From G963708235 sp963708235 (GTDB lineage Bacteria; Actinomycetota; Acidimicrobiia; Spongiisociales; UBA5794), in the NCBI GenBank assembly GCA_963708235.1, contig OY970200.1, positions 3,676,381 through 3,740,380 on the forward strand: a DNA stretch of 64,000 nt, given 5' to 3'. Numbering within the stretch: the first letter of the stretch is position 1; every line of letters starts with the position of its first letter. Shown one piece after another: positions 36,399 to 45,956 of this stretch. The notes below the pieces were generated by a model. It had not been told where the DNA came from and did no database searches. It saw only the letters and a program-made list of their open reading frames with translations. The position numbers were made by a program, and so were the translations under genes.

Positions 36399-38044
36399 CG
36401 TCGGTCGCCACCCGGGCTCCGGTGCATGCTCCGACTATTCGCTCTCGGTGGGATGCCTTCGCCGGTACCGGCGCCCTCGTCAGGTTTGCGCTCCGTCGGG
36501 AGCGGGTCCGGCTGCCGGTGTGGCTGCTAGGCATGACGGTCTTGTTGGTCAACCTTGTGGCGGTGGTGTCGGAGATCACCGAGACCGAGGAGGGGCTGCA
36601 GGATCTTGGCCGGTTCATGGAGGGCGCGGTCGGCGCCGTGTTCGGCCCCGGATACGGGCGTGAGGCGATCACGGCCGAACGGTATGTCGTCGGCGTCTAC
36701 GGGTTGTTCTTTTTCGTGCTGGCCGCGCTGATGACCCTGCTGCTGGTCGGGCGGCACACGAGGGTCGACGAGCAGAGTGGGCGGGCCGAACTGATCCGCG
36801 CCAACGTGGTCGGGCGGCATGCCCCGCTCACCGCGGCGCTGGCGCTCGCCGCCGGGGCGAACGTGGTCTTGGCGCTGTTGCTCGGCGGAGTGATGACGAC
36901 CAACGGCTTCGGGGTCGCCGATGGCCTGCTGTTCGGCGCCGGTGTGGCAGCGGTGGGGCTGGTCTTCGCCGGGATCACCGCCGTTACCGTCCAGGTCACG
37001 GAGTACCCGCGTGCCGCGACCGGCTTGGCCGGTGCCGTCCTGGGGGCGGCCTGGGCAGTCCGTGTCGCCGGCGACATGACCGGGGATCACGGCAGCGCAC
37101 TGTCGTGGTTCTCGCCCCTGGCCTGGTCGAACCAGACCCGCCCCTATGTGGACGGTCGCGGGTGGCCGCTGCTGATCTCGATCGGTCTGGCATCGGCTGC
37201 CGCCGCGGTCGGCTATCTGTTGGCGGGCCGCCGTGACGTCGGGGCCGGACTGGTCGCCGCCCGCCCGGGTGCCGCGGTGGCGGCCCGTTGGCTCCGCTCA
37301 GCCCTCGCCGTCACGTTCCGTTTACAGCGTTCCACGTTGGCCTGGTGGACGGTTGCTCTGGCCGTGTTCGGGTTCATCTTCGGTGGCCTCGCCGACCAGA
37401 TCGCCGACCCGGAGAGCATGAGCGACGACCGTGTCGAGATGTTCGGCGGCTCGCTCGACACCCTGGTCGACGGCTACCTCAGCGTCATCACGGTTCTCAT
37501 GGCGGTGCTGGCAGGCATCGTGATGGTCCTGGCCGTCCAGGCGATGCGGTCGGAGGAGACGAAGGGCAGAGCGGAGCCCCTGCTGGCGACTGCCGTCAGC
37601 CGCTGGGCTTGGTTCGGTAGCTACCTCACCGTGGCCGCCACCGGACTGGTCGTGCTATTGCTGGTGGTCGGCCTTGCCGTCGGTACCGGGGCTGCCATCT
37701 CGGTCGGCGACGGTGCCTACATCTGGGACCTGGTCCTCGCCCACCTCACCTACGCCCCGGCCGTGCTGGTCTCCCTCGGCATCGCCGCCCTGCTGTTCGG
37801 TGTCTATCCAAGAGCAATCCCTGCCACCTGGGCCCTACTCGGCTTCAGCCTGTTCGCCGGCCTCTTTGGGCCCATCATGGACCTGCCCCAGTGGGCACTC
37901 AGGCTCGTTCCGATGGAGCACGTCGGCCAACCTCCCCTGGACACCGGCCCCTGGTTGGCGTTACTGCTTCTGTTGCTGGTTGCCGCCTGCATGGCCGCTG
38001 CAGGGCTCGTCGCCTTCCGTCGCCGAGATCTCGACGTCAAGTAG
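36395..38044 (+). CDS. ABC-2 type exporter permease
   Basis: 549 residues with about twelve hydrophobic segments arranged as two similar halves: cytoplasmic start RFALRRERVRLPVW (about 27-40), a second one near residue 305 (TFRLQRSTLAWW), each followed by a large loop with an amphipathic GxxxxxGPG or EMFGGS region. This double-length permease, coupled to a single ATPase, matches the tetronasin/polyketide-antibiotic-type exporters of actinobacteria. Substrate unknown; probably a lipophilic compound. Confidence 0.88.
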   Translation: MTSVATRAPVHAPTIRSRWDAFAGTGALVRFALRRERVRLPVWLLGMTVLLVNLVAVVSEITETEEGLQDLGRFMEGAVGAVFGPGYGREAITAERYVVGVYGLFFFVLAALMTLLLVGRHTRVDEQSGRAELIRANVVGRHAPLTAALALAAGANVVLALLLGGVMTTNGFGVADGLLFGAGVAAVGLVFAGITAVTVQVTEYPRAATGLAGAVLGAAWAVRVAGDMTGDHGSALSWFSPLAWSNQTRPYVDGRGWPLLISIGLASAAAAVGYLLAGRRDVGAGLVAARPGAAVAARWLRSALAVTFRLQRSTLAWWTVALAVFGFIFGGLADQIADPESMSDDRVEMFGGSLDTLVDGYLSVITVLMAVLAGIVMVLAVQAMRSEETKGRAEPLLATAVSRWAWFGSYLTVAATGLVVLLLVVGLAVGTGAAISVGDGAYIWDLVLAHLTYAPAVLVSLGIAALLFGVYPRAIPATWALLGFSLFAGLFGPIMDLPQWALRLVPMEHVGQPPLDTGPWLALLLLLLVAACMAAAGLVAFRRRDLDVK

Positions 38045-38171
38045 CCCGTGCCAAGGACGCCGGATTCTGTGGGAACCCAATCGGATCGGCTGGTCGTGTG
38101 AGCCGATCGAGTCGGGTGCGGACGTCGCGCCGACGCGCTCGCGGGCTCGCTTGCTCGGCCGTTCACGAGAT

Positions 38172-38190
38172 GCCCTTGCGGGGCAAGGGC
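38172..38190 (-). terminator. Small hairpin after tRNA-Ile
   Basis: 8-bp stem GCCCTTGC/GCAAGGGC with a GGG loop, ten bases downstream of the tRNA 3' end in its direction of transcription; may also serve the permease gene from the other side. Confidence 0.5.
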
Positions 38191-38199
38191 TTTCAACAG

Positions 38200-38274
38200 T
38201 GGGCCCACCTGGATTTGAACCAGGGACCTCATCCTTATCAGGGATGCGCTCTAACCGAGCTGAGCTATGGGCCC
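38200..38274 (-). tRNA. tRNA-Ile (GAU)
   Basis: Clover-leaf folds over 75 bases: acceptor stem GGGCCCA with TGGGCCC and discriminator A; D arm GCTC...GAGC; anticodon stem CATCC/GGATG around CTGATAA with anticodon GAT; T arm CCTGG/CCAGG around TTCAAAT. CCA is not encoded. No att-like repeat of its 3' end is visible nearby. Confidence 0.96.
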
Positions 38275-38934
38275 TTGAAGCGTTGGTATGTAAGGCGCTC
38301 GGCCTTTTCGTGCCGGTCATCGTAGCCGATCAGATGGGCAGCGCATCCTCCCGGGATGTGTGGTGACCTCTCGGCGCACGAACGCAAGGACCCCCGTGAA
38401 GGACCGCCTCTCGGGGGTGGTGCACCTTCGAGGGCTTGCGCGGCGGCGCTCGGACAGCGCGCCCCGCCCGAGACGGCGAGTGTGGCGAGGCGTGAGCCTG
38501 GGGACCGTTCTGGCGCGTGGTGCGGTGGCCACCCGTCGGTCGCCGGTTCCGGGCGGCGTCGCCCGCCTGCGACTGCGATTCCCGCCAAGACCTGTTGGGC
38601 ATCCGAAGGGGCGACATTCATTCGTCGGGGGTGATGACGTCGAGCCGACCTGGGTGTTGGATGGTCATGCGCGTGGCCCAAGCCCGCACCGCTCGTCGGT
38701 GGCCCGGATCGCATCCGAGGCCGTCGGCAGGTCATCGAGCATGAAGGAGAGCAACGTGGCGGAGGAGGCGCTGTCGATTCCGGACCGCACGTTCGGAGGT
38801 GCGATCGGGCGCAAAGCCCGTCGGGCCGCCTTCAGGTCGCGATGCGATACGGGCCCGCAGCGGGCGGGGTGTCCACCCCCGAATCGAGTCGATATCACGT
38901 CGAATGCGGGCCGAAACCTTGATTGGAGGGTGCG
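38275..38934. other. Intergenic region
   Basis: About 660 bases upstream of the redox cluster and of the tRNA. Several open frames run through both strands because of high GC, but none has protein-like composition with a ribosome site. The cluster promoter should be in the last ~150 bases. Confidence 0.45.
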
Positions 38935-39484
38935 ATGACAACAGGTACCGATACCGGTGGCAGGCCCCGGATTGTCGACCGGGCCGACGAACGAGTTCTC
39001 GCTGTTCTTCAAGATTCGGGCAGGGCATGGCCCCGAACTGCGGGAAGCCTTGACGGCCATGCAGAACAGCGATGGGTACCGACCGGGCGAATATCAGATT
39101 CCGGTCTCCACGATCCACGAAGCTCGCTTCGTGCTGTTCGACGATGACACCCGACTTGCCTTCATCACGAGTTTCGACGGGCCGTGGGATTCCTACATGG
39201 AGGACTTCTTCACGTCCGGGACGACGTTGGCGCTGTTCGACGCCGCTTTCCAACATGTCGAGGGCTACAGCGGGATTCCCGATCTTGCGGCGGTGAAGAG
39301 CTTCATCCTCAGCGCCCAGGTGACGGGTGCTGCGTATGCGCGGAACTACGGAGGCACGGTCAAGGAGATCCGCAAGGCGCAGCGCGTCAACGCCGCGTTC
39401 CAGCAGGTGCTCGACGATCCGGCAGCAGCGGAGGCACTCCAACACCCGGCCCTGAAGCCGCTCCTCGACCAAGCCGCCGACTAG
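38935..39484 (+). CDS. Uncharacterised protein, possible dimeric alpha/beta barrel
   Basis: About 180 residues. The ATG at 38935 has a GGAGGG site, but the protein-like frame starts at 38957 one base out of step, so an indel probably lies near 38950-38960. The sequence PTNEFSLFFKIRAGHGPELR, then EARFVLFDDDTRLAFITSFDG (about 60-80), alternates strands and helices like a ferredoxin-like ABM domain. The C-terminal GGTVKEIRKAQRVNAAFQQ is helical. First gene of the cluster with DUF4331 and a DyP peroxidase, itself a ferredoxin-like fold. Function unknown. Confidence 0.7.
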
Positions 39485-39545
39485 TGCTGCGACCACTGCA
39501 CTAGTCCCATCTGCACCGCACACGACGTCCAAGAAAGCATCTCTC

Positions 39546-40679
39546 ATGTCGGACCACATCTCCGGACCGCGGGCGCTCGCCGAGCCAATCGCAGACATCA
39601 CCGATCTCTACGCCTTCGTCAGCCCGGAGCGCCCCGGATGGTTGACCGTCATCGTCAACACGTTGCCGTTCGCGCAGACCGATGACCATTTCTCCGAAGG
39701 CCTCATCTACCGTTTCCGTCTCCGACCGCTGAGCGCTCGGAGCGGCGGGGCCGGTTCGGCGTTCGCTCCCGGCGATGAGCAATGGACGATCGATTGCACG
39801 TTCTCTGCGGTGACCGAGACCGATGGGGTGCTGCGCCAGGACGGCGCCTGCACGCTGCCGAACGGTGACACCGTTGCGTTCCAGGTCAACGACGACTCCG
39901 GCGGCGAGGCCATCGGAGTCCGGGCGTTCGCCGGGGTGCGATGGGACCCATTCATCATGGACGCCCCCGCGGCCTTGAAGACAATTGCCACCGGCAGGCT
40001 GGCGTTCACGGATCCCGGCTCCATCTATCTCGACGGCAAGAACGTCCTCTCCCTCGTCGTGGAGTTCGAGTGCGCCACGGTTTTCGGGGATGTGTCGCTG
40101 CTCGGCGTGATCGGCGAGACACTGACGCGGGGACCCCTGAATGTCCGGATCGAACGAGTCGGGCGACCGGAAGTGAAGAACATGATGCTCGGACCCAGGC
40201 AGTTCGACACGGTGAACCGCGACCTCGAGATCCGGGACCTCTACAACATGGAGGACGCCTTCGATCTCCAGGACGGCTATCTCGGCGCATACCGGGCGCG
40301 TCTCAACGCCAACCTCGGTTTCTGGGACGGGCTCGACGACACGATTGACTGGCCGCTCGATGCCGATGGCGCACACCCGCTGACGGAGCTCGTGCTCGAC
40401 GACTTCCTTGTCGTCGACGTGTCGAAGCCGTATGTCGCGACCGGTTCTTACCTCGACATCGAACTCGCAGCACTCGATGGCCGCCCGCACTCCACATGCG
40501 GCGGGCGCACATTGAATGACGACGTGATCGACACGATGTTCACGTTGCTCGTCAACGCCGGCAATGGCCCGGTGATCCGCGACGGGGTCGATCGTTCGAC
40601 ACGACCCGCCTCCGAGAGTTTTCCCTACCTGTCGCCGCCGAACCCGGATCCACCCACGATGCCGGAGCATCACCATTGA
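39546..40679 (+). CDS. DUF4331 family protein
   Basis: 377 residues. Opens MSDHISGPRALAEPIADITD and YAFVSPERPGWLTVIVNT, the hallmark start of DUF4331 proteins (a bacterial family often seen next to secretion or metal/redox genes). Internal strands include LDGKNVLSLVVEF and RDLEIRDLYNMEDAFDL. No signal peptide. Its stop overlaps the DyP start (TTGA), so the two are translationally coupled. Function unknown. Confidence 0.88.
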   Translation: MSDHISGPRALAEPIADITDLYAFVSPERPGWLTVIVNTLPFAQTDDHFSEGLIYRFRLRPLSARSGGAGSAFAPGDEQWTIDCTFSAVTETDGVLRQDGACTLPNGDTVAFQVNDDSGGEAIGVRAFAGVRWDPFIMDAPAALKTIATGRLAFTDPGSIYLDGKNVLSLVVEFECATVFGDVSLLGVIGETLTRGPLNVRIERVGRPEVKNMMLGPRQFDTVNRDLEIRDLYNMEDAFDLQDGYLGAYRARLNANLGFWDGLDDTIDWPLDADGAHPLTELVLDDFLVVDVSKPYVATGSYLDIELAALDGRPHSTCGGRTLNDDVIDTMFTLLVNAGNGPVIRDGVDRSTRPASESFPYLSPPNPDPPTMPEHHH

Positions 40680-42041
40680 GCGAGCTTGGCGCGACCGAGC
40701 ATGCCGGAACCGGTATTCGACTCGAGCTGGACGACATCCAGAGCGGGGCCATTCGCGAACGCCCCTCGCCGTACGTGGGGACCTATCTGTTTATCCGTGT
40801 CGACGATCGCTCCGCCGGCCGGGAACTGGTCCGACGACTGCATTCCGTCGTGGGCTCGGCACACGCATCTCCGGAACCGGTCGGTGGCGCCTGGGTCACG
40901 GCAGCATTCACGTTCCAAGGCCTCCGGGCACTCGGGGTGCCCCAGCCATCCCTCGACAGCTTCGATCCGGAGTTCCAACAGGGCATGGCCGGGCGGGCAA
41001 CCGAAGCTCGGCGACGTTGGTGAGAGCAGCCCTGAGTTCTGGGAGAAGCCGTTCGGCAGCCCCGACCTGCACATCGGGTTGACCGCCCTGTCGCCGGATG
41101 CTGCCCGACTCGAATCGGTGCTGGATCGGGCACGACGCACGTACGAGGGCATCAGCGGGGTAGAGGTGATCTGGCGCCAGGACTGCTACCAGCTCCCGGA
41201 CGGGAAGACCTCGTTCGGGCACAAAGACGGCATCAGCCAGCCGGCGATCGAGGGAAGCGGCGTGCCGCCGACCAACCCGACCGAGGCGCCGATCAAGGCC
41301 GGGGAGTTCCTCCTCGGCTATCCGGACGAGACGGGCGGCATCGCCCCCATGCCAACCCCCACGGCGTTGGGCCGCAACGGCACCTACATCGTTGTCAGCA
41401 AGCTGCACACCCGCGTTGCCGACTACCGCCGCTACCTGAGGGACCGAGCCGCAAGCCGAGACGATGAGCTCCTGCTCGACGCCAAGATGGTGGGACGCTG
41501 GCCGAGTGGCGCCCCACTCACCCTCGCACCGTCCGCCGACGACCCGGACCTCGGTGCCGACCCTCGGCGCAACAACAACTTCAGCTATCGAGATGACGCT
41601 CGCGGTCTGAGATGTCCCGCCGGCTCCCACGCCCGGCGCGCCAACCCGCGAGATGCATTCGAGGGTGACGGCAGTGTCAACGTTCGTCTCCACCGCATGA
41701 TCCGGCGCAGCACCAGTTTCGGACCGGTGCTTCCGGAGGGCGTGATGGAAGATGATGGCGTCGAGCGGGGGATCATCTTCGTGTGCGCCGTGGCTCACCT
41801 GAAGCGACAGTTCGAGTTCGTGAAGACTCAATGGATCAACGACGGCATCTTCATCGGCGCACCGGCGGAGCGTGACCCGCTCGTCGGACCCAACGACGGG
41901 TCCGGTTCGTTCACGATCCCCCAACAACCGATCCGGCGCCGCCTCCGCGACCTCCCGCCGTTCGTCGTCAACCGGGGCGGCGAATACTTCTTCGCCCCGA
42001 GCCTGAGCGGCATGCGGTGGCTGGCCGACCTTGACACCTGA
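40676..42041 (+). CDS. DyP-type heme peroxidase, one frameshift
   Basis: About 454 residues when restored, starting at a TTG that overlaps the DUF4331 stop. The ferredoxin-like N-half has SPYVGTYLFIRVDD; the frame breaks near 41003 (one extra base before AAGCTC) and resumes WEKPFGSPDLHIG. The diagnostic GXXDG is GHKDGISQPAIEG; a C-terminal GSHARRANPRD holds the proximal heme His; the distal Arg lies in the HRMIRRSTSFGP region. DyP enzymes oxidise dyes, phenolics or sulphides with H2O2. No Tat signal, so cytoplasmic or partner-exported. Confidence 0.9.
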
Positions 42042-42065
42042 CGCTCCCCACCGAGAAGGGACAAC

Positions 42066-42929
42066 ATGATCGAGAACACAGGCACCGACCGCTGGGCCTC
42101 CCTTGACTTCGGTCCACCACCCGACGGTCTGGCCGAACCCGATCGACCGGTGCTCGTCGAGCACGTCGCCGGCGATCGCATTGCCATCATCACGTTGAAC
42201 CGTCCTCACGCCGACAATGCGATCACGACCGAGATGGGTGCCGCCCTCACCGAGGTCGTCGAGGCCATTGCCGTTCGCACCTCCGTCCGAGCCGTGATCC
42301 TCACCGGCGCCGGAACGCGGGCGTTCTCGGTCGGCAGCGACCTCCGTCAGCGCAAGAGCATGACCAAAGAGGACTGGCTCCGGCAACGTCAAGCGTTCGA
42401 CCGGACGCTCTACACCGTCCGCCAGCTCCGCAAGCCGATCCTCGCCGCCGTCAATGGGATCGCCTACGGCGGAGGTTCCGAGCTGGCCCAGAGCTGCGAC
42501 TTCATCATCGCCTCCCACAACGCCACGTTCGGTCAGCCGGAAGCGATGATCGGGCTATCCGCCGGCGGCGGGTCACCGGTCTTCCTGCCGAGGCTCCTGC
42601 CGCCCGGTAGGGCGATGCAGATGCTGTTCACCGGCGAGCCGATCGACGCCGCAGAGGCGTTTCGCCTCGGTATGGTCAACGAGCTGCATGCCCCGGACGA
42701 CCTCATGGACGCTGCCCGGCGGATCGCCGGGACGATCGCCGCCAACTCTCCGACCGCCGTGCAGGCCGTCAAGTCCGCCGTCCGAATGGGAATCGGTCAG
42801 CCCACCGAGCAGGCGATCAGCATCATGATGGAAGCGCATTGGCGTTCGGCCGTACACCCTGATCGCGCCGAGGGTATCGGTGCGTTCAACGACGGTCGCG
42901 ATCCTGACTTTCACGACCCCGACTACTGA
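42066..42929 (+). CDS. Enoyl-CoA hydratase/isomerase (crotonase) family
   Basis: 287 residues, GAGAAGGG upstream. Crotonase motifs: IAIITLNRPHADNAIT, AGTRAFSVGSDLRQRK (oxyanion hole), ILAAVNGIAYGGGSELAQSCDFIIA, and GQPEAMIGLSAGGGS. The usual catalytic Glu of hydratases (ExxxG after the GGG) is E in QPEAMIGL, so hydratase activity is possible, but the family is diverse. In the peroxidase/sulfite-oxidase cluster it may act on a CoA thioester intermediate; the link is inference. Confidence 0.9.
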   Translation: MIENTGTDRWASLDFGPPPDGLAEPDRPVLVEHVAGDRIAIITLNRPHADNAITTEMGAALTEVVEAIAVRTSVRAVILTGAGTRAFSVGSDLRQRKSMTKEDWLRQRQAFDRTLYTVRQLRKPILAAVNGIAYGGGSELAQSCDFIIASHNATFGQPEAMIGLSAGGGSPVFLPRLLPPGRAMQMLFTGEPIDAAEAFRLGMVNELHAPDDLMDAARRIAGTIAANSPTAVQAVKSAVRMGIGQPTEQAISIMMEAHWRSAVHPDRAEGIGAFNDGRDPDFHDPDY

Positions 42930-42943
42930 TACAAGGAGCCCCG

Positions 42944-44002
42944 ATGACGCTAGACAGCCGCAGCCTCGACGCCGAGCGCGCCAAGTTGGTCATGATCCAA
43001 CCGGAGCCGTTCAATGCAGAAGCGCCACCCGAGGCGCTGCATGGCGATGTCACCCCCACCGACCTGCACTACGTGCGCAGCAACTTTGCGCTGCCGGACC
43101 ATGACGGGACCCTTCGCGTCGGCGGGGCGGTCGACACCCCGCTCACGCTGACGCTCGACGATCTGCGGGCCATGCCCGCCGTCACCCGGGCAGTCACCTT
43201 CGAATGCGCCGGCAACGGCCGCCTCGGTCAGTCGCCGATGCCCATCGGTGAACCTTGGGGCTGGTACGCCGTGTCAACCGCAGAGTGGACCGGCGTGCTC
43301 CTGCACCAGGTGCTCGAGCAGGCGGGAACACAGGCAGACGGCGTGGACGTCCGATTCGAAGGTGCCGATCACGGGCCGTACTACCAGTACGACGACATCG
43401 CCTACATCCGCTCGCTCGACCTCGCACATGCGATCGATCCCGCCGCTGAGATCCTCATCGCCTACGAGATGAATGGTGAGCCCCTGACCGCCGACCACGG
43501 TGCCCCGTTTCGGCTCGTCGTGCCCCGCTGGTACGGCGTCGCCTCGGTGAAGTGGCTCAAGCAGATCGACGTCATCACCGAGGAGTACCGAGGCGAGTTC
43601 CAGGACAGCCACTACATGTACGAATGGGCCGACCGGCCTCACGAACCGGTCACCATCATGCGCGTCCGGGCGCGGATCACCGACCCGGCTCCCGCCGCCG
43701 TCATCCCCGCCGGAACCTACCGTCTGCGCGGAAAGGCGTGGTCCGGTGCCGGTGCGATCGCCACCGTCGAGGTGAGTTTCGGCGGTGAGACCGGATGGCA
43801 CCCGGCGGACGTGGCGCCGGCCGGCGGCCCGTATCAGTGGCAGGACTGGACATACGACTGGAGCGCCACCGCTCCCGGACGGCATACCATCCGGGCCAGA
43901 GCCACCGATACCGCCGGCCATACCCAGCCTGACTCGCCGCCCTGGAATCGCCTCGGGTACGGCAACAACGCCATCGAGATCCTCTACGTCGACGTCCGCT
44001 GA
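42944..44002 (+). CDS. Sulfite oxidase-family molybdopterin enzyme
   Basis: 352 residues, AAGGAGCCCCG upstream. Oxidoreductase molybdopterin domain with Mo-ligand C88 in TFECAGNGR, then RLVVPRWYGVASVKWLKQID; the C-terminal half (about 235-350) is the Mo-co dimerisation immunoglobulin-like domain (VEVSFGGETGWHPADV). No Tat signal or heme domain, so it would need an external electron partner. Related to plant/bacterial SorA-like sulfite oxidases. Last gene of the cluster; preceding spacing 14 bases. Confidence 0.9.
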   Translation: MTLDSRSLDAERAKLVMIQPEPFNAEAPPEALHGDVTPTDLHYVRSNFALPDHDGTLRVGGAVDTPLTLTLDDLRAMPAVTRAVTFECAGNGRLGQSPMPIGEPWGWYAVSTAEWTGVLLHQVLEQAGTQADGVDVRFEGADHGPYYQYDDIAYIRSLDLAHAIDPAAEILIAYEMNGEPLTADHGAPFRLVVPRWYGVASVKWLKQIDVITEEYRGEFQDSHYMYEWADRPHEPVTIMRVRARITDPAPAAVIPAGTYRLRGKAWSGAGAIATVEVSFGGETGWHPADVAPAGGPYQWQDWTYDWSATAPGRHTIRARATDTAGHTQPDSPPWNRLGYGNNAIEILYVDVR

Positions 44003-44148
44003 CGGGGGCTCGACCGTTCTCGCCATCGCATGAGGGAGGGAGGCGTCCTCCAGTCCCATGTGGTGTGCGCCGTCCGTAGAGTCGGATGTCGGGAGCGCAG
44101 CTCTCAGGGATCAGGCCGTATGCGCCGATATCGACGGAGGGTGATCAG

Positions 44149-45654
44149 ATGACGGAAGCAGCGGGTGGGATCGTCCCGCGGTGGGAGTGGCGAGCGTTCG
44201 ATCGGCGGTTCGTCGTCGCCGAGCCGCGCTACGCCGCGCTCGAATCGACGGGGGTCCAGGAGAGCGAGGAGATGTACCTGCTGTCGGGTGCTACCGGCGC
44301 CAACGTCAAGGTGCGGGCCGACCTGATGGACGTCAAGCTGCTCGAGGGCGTCGACGATCATGGTCTGCAGCAGTGGAATCCGGCGATGAAGGCGGCGTTC
44401 CCCCTCATGGTCACTGAGCTCGAGCAGGTCTTCGCCGCCCTCGGGACCCCACTTCCGCAGCTCGATCGCAAGTCGTACACGCTCGACCAGTTCCTGTCCG
44501 AGCTTGTCCTACCCGCAGGCATACGACCGGTTGCGGTCACCAAGAGGAGGGTGCGCTATACGGTCGAGGGGTGCAGCTCGGAGGTGACCGACGTCGTTGC
44601 GGACGGGAAGCCCATGCGCACGATCGCAATCGAGTCCGAGGATGCGGCGGCCGTCGAACACGCGGTTGGAGCGATGGGGCTCGACGGGTATGCGAACACC
44701 GACTACACGGAGGGTCTCACCGCTGCGGTCGAGGGCCACGATGCCGTCTATGGCGTAATCGACGTCGGGACGAACTCCGTCAAGTTCCACCTCGCCGCAC
44801 GATCCCCGGCCGGGACGTGGCGGACCATCGTCGACCGCGCCGAAGTGACGCGGCTCGGCGAAGGTCTCGGCGCCACCGGTGACATCTCCGAGAAGGCCCT
44901 CGAGCGCACGGCGACGGCCATCGCCGGCATGGTCGCAGAGACCAGGACGCACCGGGCGCGCGCCGTTGCCGCCGTGGGGACCGCCGGGCTGCGTATTGCG
45001 GGGAATCGTGGAGACATCGTCGCCGCCATCCGCCGGCGTGCCGGGCTGACCGTGGAAGTGGTCTCGGGGGACGACGAGAGCCGGCTCGCCTATATGGCGG
45101 TCCAGGCGGGTCTGCACCTGGGTGACGGGCCCATCGTGGTGTTCGACACCGGCGGGGGCAGCTCCCAGTTCACCTTCGGCCACGGGACGGCCGTCGAGGA
45201 GCGGTTCAGCGTGAACGTGGGCGCCGTCACCACCACCGAGCGCTTCCACCTCGAAGGAGTGGTCACCACCGACGTGCTCGACCAGGCGATGCAGGCCATC
45301 TCAGACGGCCTCGGCGCCATCGACGATCGCCCGGTCCCCGACGCTCTCGTCGCCATGGGAGGTGCGGTCACCAACATGAGCGCGGTCAGCCACGGCCTCG
45401 TCGTCTACGACCCCGACGTGGTCAACGGGTCGGTCCTCGACCGCACCGAGATCGACCGGCAGATCGCCATGTATGCGGCGACGCCCACCGAGGACCGCCG
45501 CTCCATCGTGGGGCTCCAACCGAAACGCGCCGAGGTGATCCTCGCCGGAGCGTGCATCGTCGAGACAGTGATGGGCAAGCTCGGAAAGGAATCCTTGACC
45601 ATCAGTGACCGTGGATTGCGACACGGGCTACTGGTCGAACGCTTCGGGCCGTGA
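44149..45654 (+). CDS. Ppx/GppA phosphatase with CYTH-like N-terminal domain
   Basis: 501 residues from the ATG at 44149 (GGAGGGTGATC upstream). Residues 205-501 are a Ppx/GppA domain: YGVIDVGTNSVKFHLA, VAAVGTAGLRIAGN, IVVFDTGGGSSQFTFG, ALVAMGGAVTNM, and a C-terminal RAEVILAGACIV. This fold cuts polyphosphate or pppGpp. The first ~200 residues (WEWRAFDRRF, NVKVRADLMDVKLLEG) resemble the basic strands of CYTH triphosphate-tunnel enzymes. Fusion of the two triphosphate-directed folds is notable. Cytoplasmic. Confidence 0.85.
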   Translation: MTEAAGGIVPRWEWRAFDRRFVVAEPRYAALESTGVQESEEMYLLSGATGANVKVRADLMDVKLLEGVDDHGLQQWNPAMKAAFPLMVTELEQVFAALGTPLPQLDRKSYTLDQFLSELVLPAGIRPVAVTKRRVRYTVEGCSSEVTDVVADGKPMRTIAIESEDAAAVEHAVGAMGLDGYANTDYTEGLTAAVEGHDAVYGVIDVGTNSVKFHLAARSPAGTWRTIVDRAEVTRLGEGLGATGDISEKALERTATAIAGMVAETRTHRARAVAAVGTAGLRIAGNRGDIVAAIRRRAGLTVEVVSGDDESRLAYMAVQAGLHLGDGPIVVFDTGGGSSQFTFGHGTAVEERFSVNVGAVTTTERFHLEGVVTTDVLDQAMQAISDGLGAIDDRPVPDALVAMGGAVTNMSAVSHGLVVYDPDVVNGSVLDRTEIDRQIAMYAATPTEDRRSIVGLQPKRAEVILAGACIVETVMGKLGKESLTISDRGLRHGLLVERFGP

Positions 45655-45839
45655 TCGGAACCCGGGTGCGGGCATGGCCCTGGACCGAACCGGAGCGGCG
45701 CAAGCGGAGGGTCTTGTTGATCGCCATGAAGATTGCCATGAAGCGCGAGGCCGACGAGGTCGCCCGCCGAGCCTCACACGAGCGGGGGGCCATACCAGCC
45801 CCCACCCGACCCGGCCACGAAGCGGCGCTATTCCAGTAA
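45651..45839 (+). CDS. Possible small basic protein coupled to the Ppx gene
   Basis: 62 residues from a GTG that overlaps the Ppx stop (GTGA). The middle RRKRRVLLIAMKIAMKREAD is strongly basic and amphipathic. The exact overlap favours a real gene, but there is no recognisable domain and the frame could be chance in high-GC DNA. Confidence 0.45.
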   Translation: MIGTRVRAWPWTEPERRKRRVLLIAMKIAMKREADEVARRASHERGAIPAPTRPGHEAALFQ

Positions 45840-45956
45840 CCGCCGATCCGTCCCGCGATCGGATATCACCCCGTCTGGACGATATGCCGATGGGTTGTCG
45901 GCGCGACAATCACCTGTCGACGGACCCGCTGCCCTGTGGACGTGGAGAAGTTTCGA

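Noticed and set aside
38150..38300. Possible integrative element at tRNA-Ile
   Set aside because: No integrase, no direct repeat of the tRNA 3' end and no change in gene style nearby.
38265..38938. Several ORFs upstream of the redox cluster on both strands
   Set aside because: Arg/Pro-rich translations typical of noncoding high-GC DNA; one overlaps the tRNA.
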